Assembly (NCBI GenBank): GCA_031281945.1
Contig: JAITER010000063.1
Location: 1-39,450 of the forward strand
Source: Spirochaetaceae bacterium
Lineage (GTDB): Bacteria > Spirochaetota > Spirochaetia > Treponematales > Breznakiellaceae
Direction of reading: 5' to 3'
Length of the DNA stretch: 39,450 bases
The notes under the pieces are model-generated. The model was not told the DNA's origin, searched no databases, and was given only the letters and a program-made list of their open reading frames with translations. The position numbers were made by a program, and so were the translations under genes. Shown one piece after another: positions 1 to 7,299 of the stretch; within the stretch, counting starts at the first letter, position 1, and every line of letters starts with the position of its first letter.

Positions 1-114
1 ACACATCAGGTTTCACCCCGTATAATCGTTTAAATAACACCGCTTTGGCATCCGCCGCCGCTTCTCTCTTTCCCATGCCTTGATTATATCTTCTTGCCGG
101 TTAGCGAACAAGTC
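1..114 (-). mobile_element. End fragment of an IS5/IS427-like insertion sequence (copy 1, continues off the left edge)
   Basis: This stretch is nearly identical to 34806-34918 and contains the start of the same transposase (ATG at 76 on the minus strand, reading MGKREAAADAK and then off the window edge). It ends in GCGAACAAGTC at 104-114, followed by TA. The matching end of the second copy is GCGAACAAGT at 34909-34918. The identity of the element rests on the second copy, where more of the protein is visible. The rest lies outside the window, so completeness cannot be judged. Confidence 0.6.
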
Positions 115-229
115 TAATGATTTTACAAAAAAATATATTGAAAATATATAGGCATGGTTTGGTTTAACTCAAATATGGATAAAATGATCCGCAAAATCTA
201 TTTTGGAGGACAGTATGAAATCTTCAGGC

Positions 230-1058
230 GGCGCTCGGCAATTCCTAGCGCAATTCCGAGAACACCCCATAAAGCGTTCTAAAGTCAAGTGTTTTTCTTG
301 GCCGCTCATTGAGCAGTCTTGCGATTTTTGACACATCGCGCCGATTCAGTTTTCTGAAATTTTCGGCGCGCGCGGCGTATCCCGTATCAGATAATTGGCG
401 TCTTCACACGTCCCTTTCTCCCGCGGCGAATGGGGATGACAAAAATATACGGCTGTCCCGGTGTTTTCAGAAAGTTGCTTGTGTTCGCTGTTTTCTTTCC
501 CCTGATCAAACGTTATGGATTTTCTAAGCGGCGGTTCAAGTCTTTTGAACCGCCGCTCACCCTCCGGCGCACCGTCCGGGCGTCCATGCTCTAAAGCAAA
601 TCCATCTGGACAAACCGGCTCTTGCGTTCCGCCGTTGCCAGTACCGCCGTCTTATGGTCTTTGCCTATGAAATGGTCTTGCCGGACATAGCGTACTCAGG
701 ATATTCCTTTTTAAGCCATGCGGCAGCTTCTTCCGGAGACTATCTGTGTTCCAGTTGGGGTTTGACCGTATTCCACGCTTCATCGGTCATTTTAAGGCGC
801 GGGCGTTGATTCCTTCCGGCTTCAAGGCGTCTAACTTCGGCGGCTATCGGGTTATACATACCCGCATCCACGCCCTTTTCAAGTTCACGGGTGATGCTGG
901 ACGGCTCGCGGTTCAGCGCCGCCGCTATGGCAGAGGGCTTAAGCCTTTCAACATACAACAGTCTGAAAATATCCATCCGCTCTACCAGGGTCATCCTTTG
1001 ATAACTCATCTTCCCTCCTAACTCATTATACTTTTTGCGCTAGGAATTGCCGAGCGCC
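230..1058 (-). mobile_element. Decayed IS30-family element with perfect 24-bp terminal inverted repeats
   Basis: Bases 230-253 (beginning GGCGCTCGGCAATTCC) and 1035-1058 are perfect inverted repeats of each other and bracket a broken IS30-type transposase on the minus strand. The element is about 829 bp, whereas IS30-family elements are usually 1.0-1.2 kb, so part of the interior is deleted. The left end sits five codons into what looks like a gene start (good ribosome site GGAGGA, ATG at 215, MKSSG), so the insertion probably disrupted a plus-strand gene whose remainder is no longer recognisable. I see no clear target-site duplication. The intact ends mean the element could still be moved in trans if a related transposase is present elsewhere. 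Confidence 0.72.
250..1009 (-). pseudogene. IS30-family transposase, frameshifted and internally deleted
   Basis: The minus-strand reading from 1009 gives the N-terminal helix-turn-helix part (MTLVERMDIFRLL, then LNREPSSITREL), typical of IS30 transposases. It stops at 740, but the homology continues past the stop as SPEEAAAWLKKEYPEY. It then jumps straight to the catalytic region: GKDHKTAVLATAERKSRF near 690-640, FDQGKENSEHK near 515-480 and TGTAVYFCHPHSP near 465-425, ending with LNERPRKTLDF near 310-275. About 100 residues between the helix-turn-helix and the first catalytic segment are missing, and several frame changes and stops are needed to read through. The protein cannot be functional. 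Family assignment rests on motifs read by eye. Confidence 0.7.
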
Positions 1059-1162
1059 TTGTTTATTTTCACATGATTTCTCCCTTATTATTTTATCAAA
1101 TTTCTTAATATGTATCAATATTTATTCCTAAAAATATTCCATTCAAATATTTTCCAACAAAT

Positions 1163-1200
1163 GTTATGCGTCATTGCACATAACATTCAGGCGGTATGCG
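1163..1200 (-). other. Half of an attC-like recombination site
   Basis: Read on the minus strand this is CGCATACCGCCTGAATGTT followed by ATGTGC, which aligns base for base with the R'/L' half of the attC-like sites at 35310, 36561 and 39158. The sequence that follows on the minus strand (toward AACATTTGTTGG) also resembles the one after the site at 37460. The other half, expected near 1210-1340, is not recognisable; a dispersed repeat begins at 1271. It is probably a relic of a cassette junction. Confidence 0.4.
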
Positions 1201-1270
1201 GCGTTTTTTCTTTTTCAAATTTTATTCATCTATGTTTATACGCATAAAATAACGCTATTGCATCCATGTA

Positions 1271-1425
1271 CTTATTTCACCAGCCCGGCTGGCCGCCTGC
1301 TATCCTTGCGGAGGTCAAGCTTTGCTTTAGTCTTGCGAAACGCCGGGTGTTTTGCTTTTTCAAACGGAAGTTGACTGAACCTGAGTATAGTTCAATTTGC
1401 GGAAATTTGAGATTCCGAAGAACTC
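1271..1425 (+). repeat. Dispersed hairpin repeat, degenerate copy
   Basis: The segment keeps the order of blocks seen in the better copies: an AGCCCGGCTGG core near the left, a CAAGCTTTGCTTTAGTCTTG block, then ACGGAAGTTGACTGAACC and a right end GATTCCGAAGAACTC. It is preceded by TA. The ends are more diverged than those of the other copies, so it is an old insertion. Confidence 0.5.
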
Positions 1426-1436
1426 TGGTAAAAAAT

Positions 1437-1467
1437 AGGCCGGCTTCCTCTGTTTCCGGCCTTTTTG
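1437..1467 (+). terminator. Rho-independent terminator-like hairpin, possibly bidirectional
   Basis: AGGCCGG at 1437-1443 pairs with CCGGCCT at 1456-1462 around a 12-nt loop and is followed by a T run on the plus strand. The minus strand also runs into ATTTTTT after the stem, so it could end transcription in both directions. No intact gene is adjacent, so it may be left over from a lost one. Confidence 0.5.
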
Positions 1468-1635
1468 CGGTTTACGAAAAAGACGGCGGCCGTCTGAACG
1501 GCGCGGTTAATTTTGCAAAGCGGTTTTTTGCGTTAAGTTGTTAAGGCATTCTGGTTTTTCTCCACGCGCCAGTTCTTAAAAACGGCGAAAAAACGCCGCG
1601 CGTTTTATGATGTTCGGCTGAACGCCAATTATATT

Positions 1636-1807
1636 GGACTTGTTCGCCAACCCGGTTGGTTGCCGCCCAAGTCGTTTTTAAGCGGAAGTTGGCTGAACCA
1701 AGCCCAGGCTTGGCAATATCAAGCCTAAGCTTGGTAATCAAGACTAAGCTTGATAATCAAGCTTAGTCTTGATTCAGCTTGCGGAAACTGAAGTTTCTGA
1801 ACAAGTC
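1636..1807 (+). repeat. Dispersed hairpin repeat, copy A (with expanded palindromes)
   Basis: The copy starts GGACTTGTTCGCC and ends GAACAAGTC, so the ends are inverted repeats and match the ends of the IS5/IS427-like element at 34441-34918. Inside is the AACCCGGTTGGTTG hairpin flanked by CAAGTC, then AAGCGGAAGTTGG. Between 1700 and 1774 there is an expanded set of short palindromes, including a perfect 19-bp inverted repeat (1736-1754 with 1756-1774). The copy is flanked by TATT on both sides, a possible target duplication. Confidence 0.65.
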
Positions 1808-1889
1808 TATTTTTAAATAAACAACATGACTTTTTGCCGCGCCGTCTTTTTTTATTGATTTGTTTTTAAACTCTCTTTATATTTATTTT

Positions 1890-2642
1890 ATGAATATGCA
1901 TAATCAAAAAAACTGGTTTTGGTTTTTTACGTTTTTTTTGATGTTTTTTTGCGCGTCATCCTCAATTTACGCGCTTAACGTAAAAAGCACAAAAAAAGAA
2001 TACGAAAAGAAATATTTTGGAAACGCGATTTTTTCTTTTTCATTTAAAATGGACGAACTAAAAGGCGGTAAAAAAGCCGAAAATATAGTTAAAAAATTAA
2101 TATATCACAATAAAAGCGCGTCTGATTATATTAAATATAAAGAAAAATTATTTTTAGGCGGCGTAAAGCCGGAAGATTTTCCAAAAGAATTAAACAAGGA
2201 CGGAAGCCCCATGGAATACCGTTCCAGCTATATCGAGGAAATAAAGGCTGTTTGTTTTAACAAAGATTTTGTGATTTTTGAATATAAAGATTATTTTTAC
2301 ATAAGCAGAGCGGCTCATGGAATGTATCAAATAAAATACTATATTATAGATTTAAACGAAAGCCGGATTTTAAGAATTGACGACCTTATAGAAAACATTC
2401 CTGAAGACGCCGTAAAAAAAGCGCTTCTTTCAAAGTACGACAATCTAACTTTTAGCTTTAGAAAAACAGCCTTGCCGCCTGACGCCGTTTCTTTTACAAA
2501 AGATGGTTTTTTGATGTTATGGAATGTATATAGCATAGCGCCTTATTCTTACGGCCCTATTGAGATTGTTCTGCCTTACGACTCCGTTGATTTTTATCTT
2601 ACAAATTTAGGCGGCGCCGTAAAAAAAATGGTTGTTAATTAG
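1890..2642 (+). CDS. Secreted DUF3298-type (RsiV-like fold) protein
   Basis: A protein of about 250 residues starting at the ATG that reads MNMHNQKNWFW; an upstream start at 1860 is possible, but this one gives a standard signal peptide (residues 1-26, hydrophobic core FWFFTFFLMFFCASSS, cleavage after YAL). There is no obvious Shine-Dalgarno sequence. The C-terminal half has the DUF3298 pattern: FYISRAAHGMYQ, then LNESRILRIDDLI, and near the end FLMLWNVYSIAPYSYGPIE, the signature in which the protein 'reads' a beta structure after a histidine-glycine. The family is found in periplasmic proteins and in the extracytoplasmic part of some anti-sigma factors. The exact role is unknown. The gene is low in GC compared with the 13-20 kb region and stands alone, converging on the ABC importer genes. 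Confidence 0.65.
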   Translation: MNMHNQKNWFWFFTFFLMFFCASSSIYALNVKSTKKEYEKKYFGNAIFSFSFKMDELKGGKKAENIVKKLIYHNKSASDYIKYKEKLFLGGVKPEDFPKELNKDGSPMEYRSSYIEEIKAVCFNKDFVIFEYKDYFYISRAAHGMYQIKYYIIDLNESRILRIDDLIENIPEDAVKKALLSKYDNLTFSFRKTALPPDAVSFTKDGFLMLWNVYSIAPYSYGPIEIVLPYDSVDFYLTNLGGAVKKMVVN

Positions 2643-2680
2643 AGCCTGTCTACAAAGCCGGTTGCCTTGTGGACAGACGC
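2642..2680. terminator. Hairpin between convergent genes, related to the dispersed repeat
   Basis: TGTCTACAA pairs with TTGTGGACA around a GCCGGTTGC loop, directly overlapping the stop codon of the upstream gene. The segment begins GAGCCTGT and resembles the short repeats at 21596 and 29446, so it looks like a reduced form of the repeat now sitting where a bidirectional terminator would be expected. Confidence 0.45.
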
Positions 2681-2704
2681 TAATTATATTCAAATTCCTA
2701 TGCC

Positions 2705-3466
2705 TTAGACTTTCCATTTTTCAAGGGAGCTCAACATAAATTTTTGTATGTTGATTCCGTACACTTTTTTTATTTTTTCTTCTGTAAATATTTTTTTTGT
2801 GCCGCCGGTCTCTATAATTTTTCCCTGGTGCATCAAAGCGGTGGTTTCAAAAAAAGAAAGCGCCAGATTTAGGTCGTGAAATACGCCTATTACGCTTTTT
2901 AAGCCTGTTTTCACCCATTCGCAAAGATATTCCAGCAGTTCAATTTGATGTTTTAAATCAAGATGATTCGTAGGTTCGTCCAGCAAAATTATATCAGGAT
3001 CCTGCGCCATAGTCCTTGCCAGAAAAACACGCTGCAACTGTCCGCCGGAAAGTTCGTTAATCAATTTATCTTTAACGCTTTCCAGTTCAAGTTTTCTTAA
3101 AGTCTCATTAATAACTTCTTTATCTTTTAAAGAAAGCGTCTTAAAAAAACCCTTTGTGTGCGCGTAACGCGACATGGCCGTAGTCTCGTACACTGTGTAC
3201 GGAAAATAAACCGAAGAGACTTGCGTCATAAGCGCGATTTTTCTCGCGAGTTCTTTACGTTTAAAATTAGACGTTTCCTCCCCGTTTATTTTTACACTTC
3301 CTTTTATGCGGGGCGACAACGCGCAGAGAGCCTTTAACAAAGTGCTTTTTCCGCATCCGTTGGGGCCTGTTACACATAACATATCCCCGGACGCGACTTT
3401 TAGCGAAATATTTTGTATAACGTCCGTATCTTCGTATCCAGCGTATAAATTTTCACATTCTAACAT
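2705..3466 (-). CDS. ABC importer ATPase, iron-siderophore/cobalamin type
   Basis: 253 residues, the normal size for a FecE/FepC/BtuD-type ATPase. Walker A GPNGCGKST is at residues 34-42, the Q-loop glutamine near 82, signature LSGGQ at 139-143, Walker B ILLDEP at 160-165 followed by TNHLDLKHQ, and the switch histidine in VFHDLN at about 197. The TNHLD sequence after Walker B is characteristic of the iron/B12 importer group rather than of exporters. It would sit on the cytoplasmic face and power the permease encoded just upstream. It is the last gene of a minus-strand operon (binding protein, permease, ATPase), 66 bp after the permease. Whether the cargo is ferric siderophore, haem or cobalamin cannot be read from the sequence; I see no cobalamin riboswitch or Fur box that would decide it. 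Confidence 0.88.
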   Translation of the reverse strand: MLECENLYAGYEDTDVIQNISLKVASGDMLCVTGPNGCGKSTLLKALCALSPRIKGSVKINGEETSNFKRKELARKIALMTQVSSVYFPYTVYETTAMSRYAHTKGFFKTLSLKDKEVINETLRKLELESVKDKLINELSGGQLQRVFLARTMAQDPDIILLDEPTNHLDLKHQIELLEYLCEWVKTGLKSVIGVFHDLNLALSFFETTALMHQGKIIETGGTKKIFTEEKIKKVYGINIQKFMLSSLEKWKV

Positions 3467-3532
3467 AGCGCGTCCATTTTATGGAGAACAGTTTTTCTAA
3501 AACCACATTTGTTTTGGGAAAACGCCCTCGTT

Positions 3533-4558
3533 CTATTTTTTCTTAAAATAAATGTAAGCGAAAAAAGGCGCCCCTATTAACGCGGTTACCGCCCCCACGG
3601 GCAGTTCCAGCGGCGATATAATAGTACGTGCTATAAGATCGCTTAGAACCATAAGGATTCCTCCAGCGGCGAAAGACGCCGGCAGCACGTAAGCGTGTAA
3701 AGAACCTGTTATGCGCCGCGCTATATGAGGGCCGATAAGGTCTACAAAGCCTATAATTCCGCTTAACGCGACCGCGGCTCCAGAAAGCACTGTGGAAAAC
3801 AAAAAAAGAATTGTTTTTATTTTTGGCGCGTCCACCCCGGCGGATGCGGCTTCCGTCTCGCCAAACGTCATAATATCCATTTCTTTTACATAACGCGAAA
3901 GCGCGCAGACGCCAATAATTAAAAAAACAAACATCATCATAGTTTCGTTCCAGCTTTTATAAGCGAAGCTTCCCATTTGCCAGATTATTAGCGCCCGTAT
4001 CTTGTCGCTGTTAAAAGCCGCCATGATGGTGATAATCGCGTTTATAAAAAGCGAAAACACCATGCCGCATAAAATAACGGTGTTGTTGGAAAAAGATTTG
4101 TCTATTTTAGCGGAAAACGCCGTTACGGCGAAGACGGAAGCCAGACCGCAGACGAAACCCGCCGCCGGCGCCGCCCAGGAAGCCGCCAGATTGAACGAAA
4201 ACCCCAAAAGCATGACGGTTCCGGCTCCTAAAGACGCTCCGGAGGAAACTCCCAGCATATAAGGCGAGGCGAGGGGGTTTTTTAAAGCGGATTGAAAAAC
4301 AGCGCCGGATACAGAAACGGAGCCGCCCGCTAAAAAAGCCAAAAGAACGCGGGGAAAGCGTATTTTCCAAACTATAGCCGCGGTGGAGGGGTCTATTTGC
4401 TGATAAAGTTTTTCTGTAAACGGAAAATGAAACAAATTGTTTATAAAAACAATAAATGTATCAAAAACCGGTATATTTTGGGTTCCGCGGCAGGCCGCCG
4501 CCGTAACTACGGCTAAAGCCGCCGCAAAAAACGCGGCGATGCGTAGCTTTTTATTCAC
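3533..4558 (-). CDS. FecCD/BtuC-family ABC importer permease
   Basis: 341 residues with about ten hydrophobic segments, matching BtuC/FepD-type permeases. Recognisable family segments are WKIRFPRVLLAFLAGGSVSVSG, split here as the coupling-side IRFPRVLLA and the GAVFQSALKNPLASPYMLG motif (residues roughly 85-105), and late in the protein IGFVDLIGPHIARRITG, the loop that contacts the ATPase. The start follows the binding-protein stop by one base, so the two are almost certainly co-transcribed and probably translationally coupled. Start ATG at 4558, giving an N-terminal membrane segment. It forms a homodimeric channel in the inner membrane with the ATPase at 2705. Confidence 0.88.
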   Translation of the reverse strand: MNKKLRIAAFFAAALAVVTAAACRGTQNIPVFDTFIVFINNLFHFPFTEKLYQQIDPSTAAIVWKIRFPRVLLAFLAGGSVSVSGAVFQSALKNPLASPYMLGVSSGASLGAGTVMLLGFSFNLAASWAAPAAGFVCGLASVFAVTAFSAKIDKSFSNNTVILCGMVFSLFINAIITIMAAFNSDKIRALIIWQMGSFAYKSWNETMMMFVFLIIGVCALSRYVKEMDIMTFGETEAASAGVDAPKIKTILFLFSTVLSGAAVALSGIIGFVDLIGPHIARRITGSLHAYVLPASFAAGGILMVLSDLIARTIISPLELPVGAVTALIGAPFFAYIYFKKK

Positions 4559-5488
4559 TTACAAATCGCTTTCTTGCGAGTATTCGCCATAATACGCGGG
4601 GTATACGCGGTATGCTATTTTTTTTAGCCCTTTAATTACATTATGGCTTGGACGCGCTGATTCGTTTGTATCTATAAAATAAATATTTTTGTTTTTTACC
4701 GCGTTTATGTTTTCAAAACCTTCCCGCGTGTATATTTCCGCAACCGGATCGGCTATTTCAGCCGAATTGGAAAGAATGACGTCCGGATTTCGCGCTATTA
4801 TTTCTTCGGCGTTCACCACAAAAAATCCTTTTTGGTCTTCGAATATATTTTTTGCACCGGTTATGGTTATTAGTTCGTGCAAAAACATATCGCTTCCGAA
4901 AGAAACGGAATGTGGAGCCGGTTCAACTTCAAAATACACCGTTTTTCGCTCAGTAATCGTTTCGCCTATGCTTTTTATTTTATCTATGTCTTTTTTCATA
5001 TTTAAAACAATATCTTCGCCTTTTTCTTTTACGTTAAGAACGTCCGCTATAAACAAGACGTCCTCCATAACGCCTTCCAAACTGGAGCTTACGCGAATAT
5101 ATATAACGGAGACGCCCGCATCTTCCACGCTTTTAAGCGGGCCGGATGTGGAATTCATTTTATTGATAGAGTTTGCTATTACAACGTCAGGCTGCAGGCC
5201 GATTATGGTTTCCGCGTCCGGATTCAAAAAATCAACTATTACAACGTCTTTGCTTAACCCTTCTACGTCCGCGGAAAACTGGTCGACCGCAATAATGCGT
5301 TCAGTCATTCCAAGCGCCGATATAATTTCCGTGTTTGAAGGGGTGATGGAAATAATGCGTTCAATTTTTTCCGGTATTTTAAATGATTCGTTTGCGCCGT
5401 TTCCAACAAACCGCGTTTCATTTTTTTGGCAGCCAACCGCAAAAAAAACCGTGAGAAATAAATATAAGCATAAATATTTTTTAATCAT
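4559..5488 (-). CDS. Iron/corrinoid-type ABC importer substrate-binding lipoprotein
   Basis: About 309 residues from the ATG at 5488; an upstream TTG at 5506 is possible but adds six residues before the signal. MIKKYLCLYLFLTVFFAVGC is a lipoprotein signal with the acylated cysteine at residue 20. The mature part has the helical-backbone metal receptor (TroA/BtuF-like) layout: RIISITPSNTEIISALGM near the start of the first lobe, PDVVIANSINKMNS, the long connecting helix, then AEEIIARNPDVILSNS and the C-terminal NVIKGLKKIAYRVYP. It would capture a metal chelate or corrinoid in the periplasm and deliver it to the permease encoded next. A dispersed repeat (5527-5647) sits in its upstream region, where the promoter should be, and may have altered its regulation. 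The substrate is unknown; cobO elsewhere in the window shows only that corrinoids are used. Confidence 0.85.
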   Translation of the reverse strand: MIKKYLCLYLFLTVFFAVGCQKNETRFVGNGANESFKIPEKIERIISITPSNTEIISALGMTERIIAVDQFSADVEGLSKDVVIVDFLNPDAETIIGLQPDVVIANSINKMNSTSGPLKSVEDAGVSVIYIRVSSSLEGVMEDVLFIADVLNVKEKGEDIVLNMKKDIDKIKSIGETITERKTVYFEVEPAPHSVSFGSDMFLHELITITGAKNIFEDQKGFFVVNAEEIIARNPDVILSNSAEIADPVAEIYTREGFENINAVKNKNIYFIDTNESARPSHNVIKGLKKIAYRVYPAYYGEYSQESDL

Positions 5489-5526
5489 TGTTATACAAGT
5501 ATACAAATTTTTACGCCTTCGCGGTA

Positions 5527-5647
5527 GGCTTGTTCAACGGCCCGGCTGGTTGTTGAACAAGTCCGCGGTTTTTCAAGTTAAAGCCTTGCAAAACCGCTTT
5601 TTTAGCGGAAGTTGACTGAACTCAAAGCCTTGGCTTCCAAACAACCC
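5527..5647 (+). repeat. Dispersed hairpin repeat, copy B
   Basis: The copy starts GGCTTGTTCAACGGCCC after a TA and ends CAAACAACCC before a TA. GGCTTGTTCAAC pairs with GTTGAACAAGTC around GGCCCGGCTGGTT, and a second hairpin is formed by the AAAACCGC/GCGGTTTT blocks, followed by AGCGGAAGTTGACTGAAC. It lies between the dipeptide-type operon end and the metal importer start, both on the minus strand, so it can act as terminator of one or leader of the other. Confidence 0.6.
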
Positions 5648-5658
5648 TATCAAAGTTT

Positions 5659-7299
5659 TTACTCAAGCGCGGCTTCCAGCAATGATTTTGTGTAAGGATG
5701 CTTGGGATGATGGAAGATTGTCGCGCACTCACCCTCCTCCACAACACGGGAATGTTTCATAACATATACGCGATCCGCGATTTCGTAAGCCGCGGTCAAA
5801 TCGTGAGTAATAAATAAAATTGAAATATTATGATTTTTCTGAAAAGTTTTAAGCGTATTTAAAATTTGTTTTTGTATGATGACGTCCAAAGCGGCTATAG
5901 GTTCATCGCATATAATTAAACGCGGCGAAGGCGCCAGGGCGCGCGCTATAGCTATGCGTTGCCGTTGCCCGCCTGAAAGCGCCGCCGGTTTACGCTCTAA
6001 AAGGTTTTCTGGAATTTCCGCAAACTCCATCAGCTTATAAAGGTTCGTGATTTGTTTTCCGCGCCCTTCATCGGGGGCTTTCCCGTCCGGGTTTTTACCG
6101 CCCGCCATAAGGGCTTCGGAAAGAATTTCGCGTATGGTAAGGGAGGGGTTAAGCGAAGAATAAGGGTCTTGAAAGACTATCTGGGCGTCAAAAAGCCTGG
6201 CGTTATTTGCGGCGGCGTTTTTTTTGCCGAACAAATTGCTTATAAACGAGTAAAACCCTTTTTCAGAACGCTCGCGCCCTTCGGCGGCTTCTTTTTTTTC
6301 GATTTCCCCTTCGTGGATAAAACGCACTTTACCGCTGGTGGGTGTGGAAAGGCCTATTACGCAACGCGCCAAAGTCGTTTTACCGCTGCCCGATTCGCCT
6401 ACTATAGCGACACATTCCCCTTCGTTTACTGATATTGAAGCGTCATTCAGAGCGATGAAACCATCGAATTTTTTGTAAAGGCTCTTTGTTTTAAGCAGAG
6501 GTATTTTCGCTTTTCCATTCTTGTGTTTTTCTTTTTTAGAGGTAAAACCGGAGATTATAAACGGCTTCGCTTCAAGCAGAAGTTTTGTGTATTCTTGTTT
6601 GGGGTTGTTTATAACTTCGGAGGTCGGCCCGTTTTCTTCAACAATCCCGTTGTTGAGCACGTACATATATTCCGTGCGCTGGGCTACGAGGCGCAGGTCG
6701 TGGCTTATAATCACAACCCCCATGCCGCGTTCTTTTTTAATTTTTTCGATAAGATCCAGCACTTCTTTTTGTATAATTACGTCCAAACTAGTGGTGCACT
6801 CATCGGCTATAAGAAGTTTGGGTTCCTTGGCCAGGGCCGAGGCTATTACGACGCGCTGGCGCATTCCGCCGGAAAGCTCCATGGGATATTTGCGCGCCGT
6901 TTCGGGCGGAAGGCCCACTTCGCGCAATGATTTTTCCAGGTCGAAGTTTTTACGCTCAACCGTTGTAAACGGCGCCGTTATCTGCTCGCCGCAACGCGTC
7001 ATTGGGTCAAGCGAGGAAAAAGGGTCTTGCATGATAAGCCCTATTTCTTTGCCGCGTATTTTACGCCATTCGCTTTCGGGAGCTTCCAGATTGAAAGGCT
7101 TGCCGTCAATTTCATAAACGCCGGAAGTTTTGTGCGGGGAGGGTAAAAGGCCCATCAATGATTTGGCGAGCATGGTTTTACCGCTACCGCTCTGCCCGAC
7201 AACCCCTACGGACGATCCTGTTTTTACAAAAAAATCAACTTCGCTCAATATGAGCGAATCTCCCAGTGTAAGTGAAAAATTGGTTAAAGAGAATTTCAT
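5659..7299 (-). CDS. Fused dual-ATPase of a peptide/nickel-type ABC importer (DppD-DppF-like)
   Basis: 546 residues carrying two complete nucleotide-binding domains in tandem. Domain 1: Walker A GQSGSGKT at 35-42, signature LSGGMRQR at 142-149, Walker B LIADEC at 163-168, switch histidine 200. Domain 2: GESGSGKTTL at 301-310, LSGGQRQR at 441-448, LIICDEP at 461-467, histidine 499. These are the two ATPases that are separate (DppD and DppF) in most peptide importers; single-chain versions such as GsiA are known. The usual proline after Walker B is a cysteine (168) in domain 1. Domain 2 has a basic and acidic insertion of about 40 residues (roughly 331-370) before its Q-loop. The start overlaps the upstream permease gene by four bases, indicating coupling. 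The C-terminus keeps the short peptide-importer tail (HPYTKSLLEA). Confidence 0.88.
   Translation of the reverse strand: MKFSLTNFSLTLGDSLILSEVDFFVKTGSSVGVVGQSGSGKTMLAKSLMGLLPSPHKTSGVYEIDGKPFNLEAPESEWRKIRGKEIGLIMQDPFSSLDPMTRCGEQITAPFTTVERKNFDLEKSLREVGLPPETARKYPMELSGGMRQRVVIASALAKEPKLLIADECTTSLDVIIQKEVLDLIEKIKKERGMGVVIISHDLRLVAQRTEYMYVLNNGIVEENGPTSEVINNPKQEYTKLLLEAKPFIISGFTSKKEKHKNGKAKIPLLKTKSLYKKFDGFIALNDASISVNEGECVAIVGESGSGKTTLARCVIGLSTPTSGKVRFIHEGEIEKKEAAEGRERSEKGFYSFISNLFGKKNAAANNARLFDAQIVFQDPYSSLNPSLTIREILSEALMAGGKNPDGKAPDEGRGKQITNLYKLMEFAEIPENLLERKPAALSGGQRQRIAIARALAPSPRLIICDEPIAALDVIIQKQILNTLKTFQKNHNISILFITHDLTAAYEIADRVYVMKHSRVVEEGECATIFHHPKHPYTKSLLEAALE

Larger units (their letters stand above)
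1059..1889. other. 831-bp gene-free stretch made of repeat and site remnants
   Basis: No convincing gene lies here. The stretch holds a half attC-like box (1163-1200), a degenerate copy of the dispersed hairpin repeat (1271-1425), a bidirectional terminator-like hairpin (1437-1467), a coding-free segment rich in short inverted repeats (1540-1630) and a full repeat copy (1636-1807). Short open frames across it only translate the repeat sequence. Confidence 0.6.

Noticed and set aside
309-527. 72-codon plus-strand open frame in the IS30 remnant
   Set aside because: It is the complementary shadow of the transposase catalytic segment (FDQGKENSEHK and following) on the minus strand.
528-556. Perfect 12-bp hairpin in the IS30 remnant as a terminator or regulatory element
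   Set aside because: It lies inside the decayed transposase reading frame (reading RRFKRLEPPLRK), so the inverted repeat is most simply coding sequence.
1541-1741. 66-codon minus-strand open frame
   Set aside because: It only translates dispersed repeat copy A and its flank; the same repeat produces a similar stretch within the fkbM frame.
4689-5615. 308-codon plus-strand open frame opposite the importer binding protein
   Set aside because: It is antisense to a well-supported periplasmic binding protein and shows no family features of its own.
5488-5660. Cobalamin riboswitch upstream of the metal/corrinoid importer
   Set aside because: The leader is occupied by dispersed repeat copy B; none of the B12-box sequences (such as GCCACTG) are seen.
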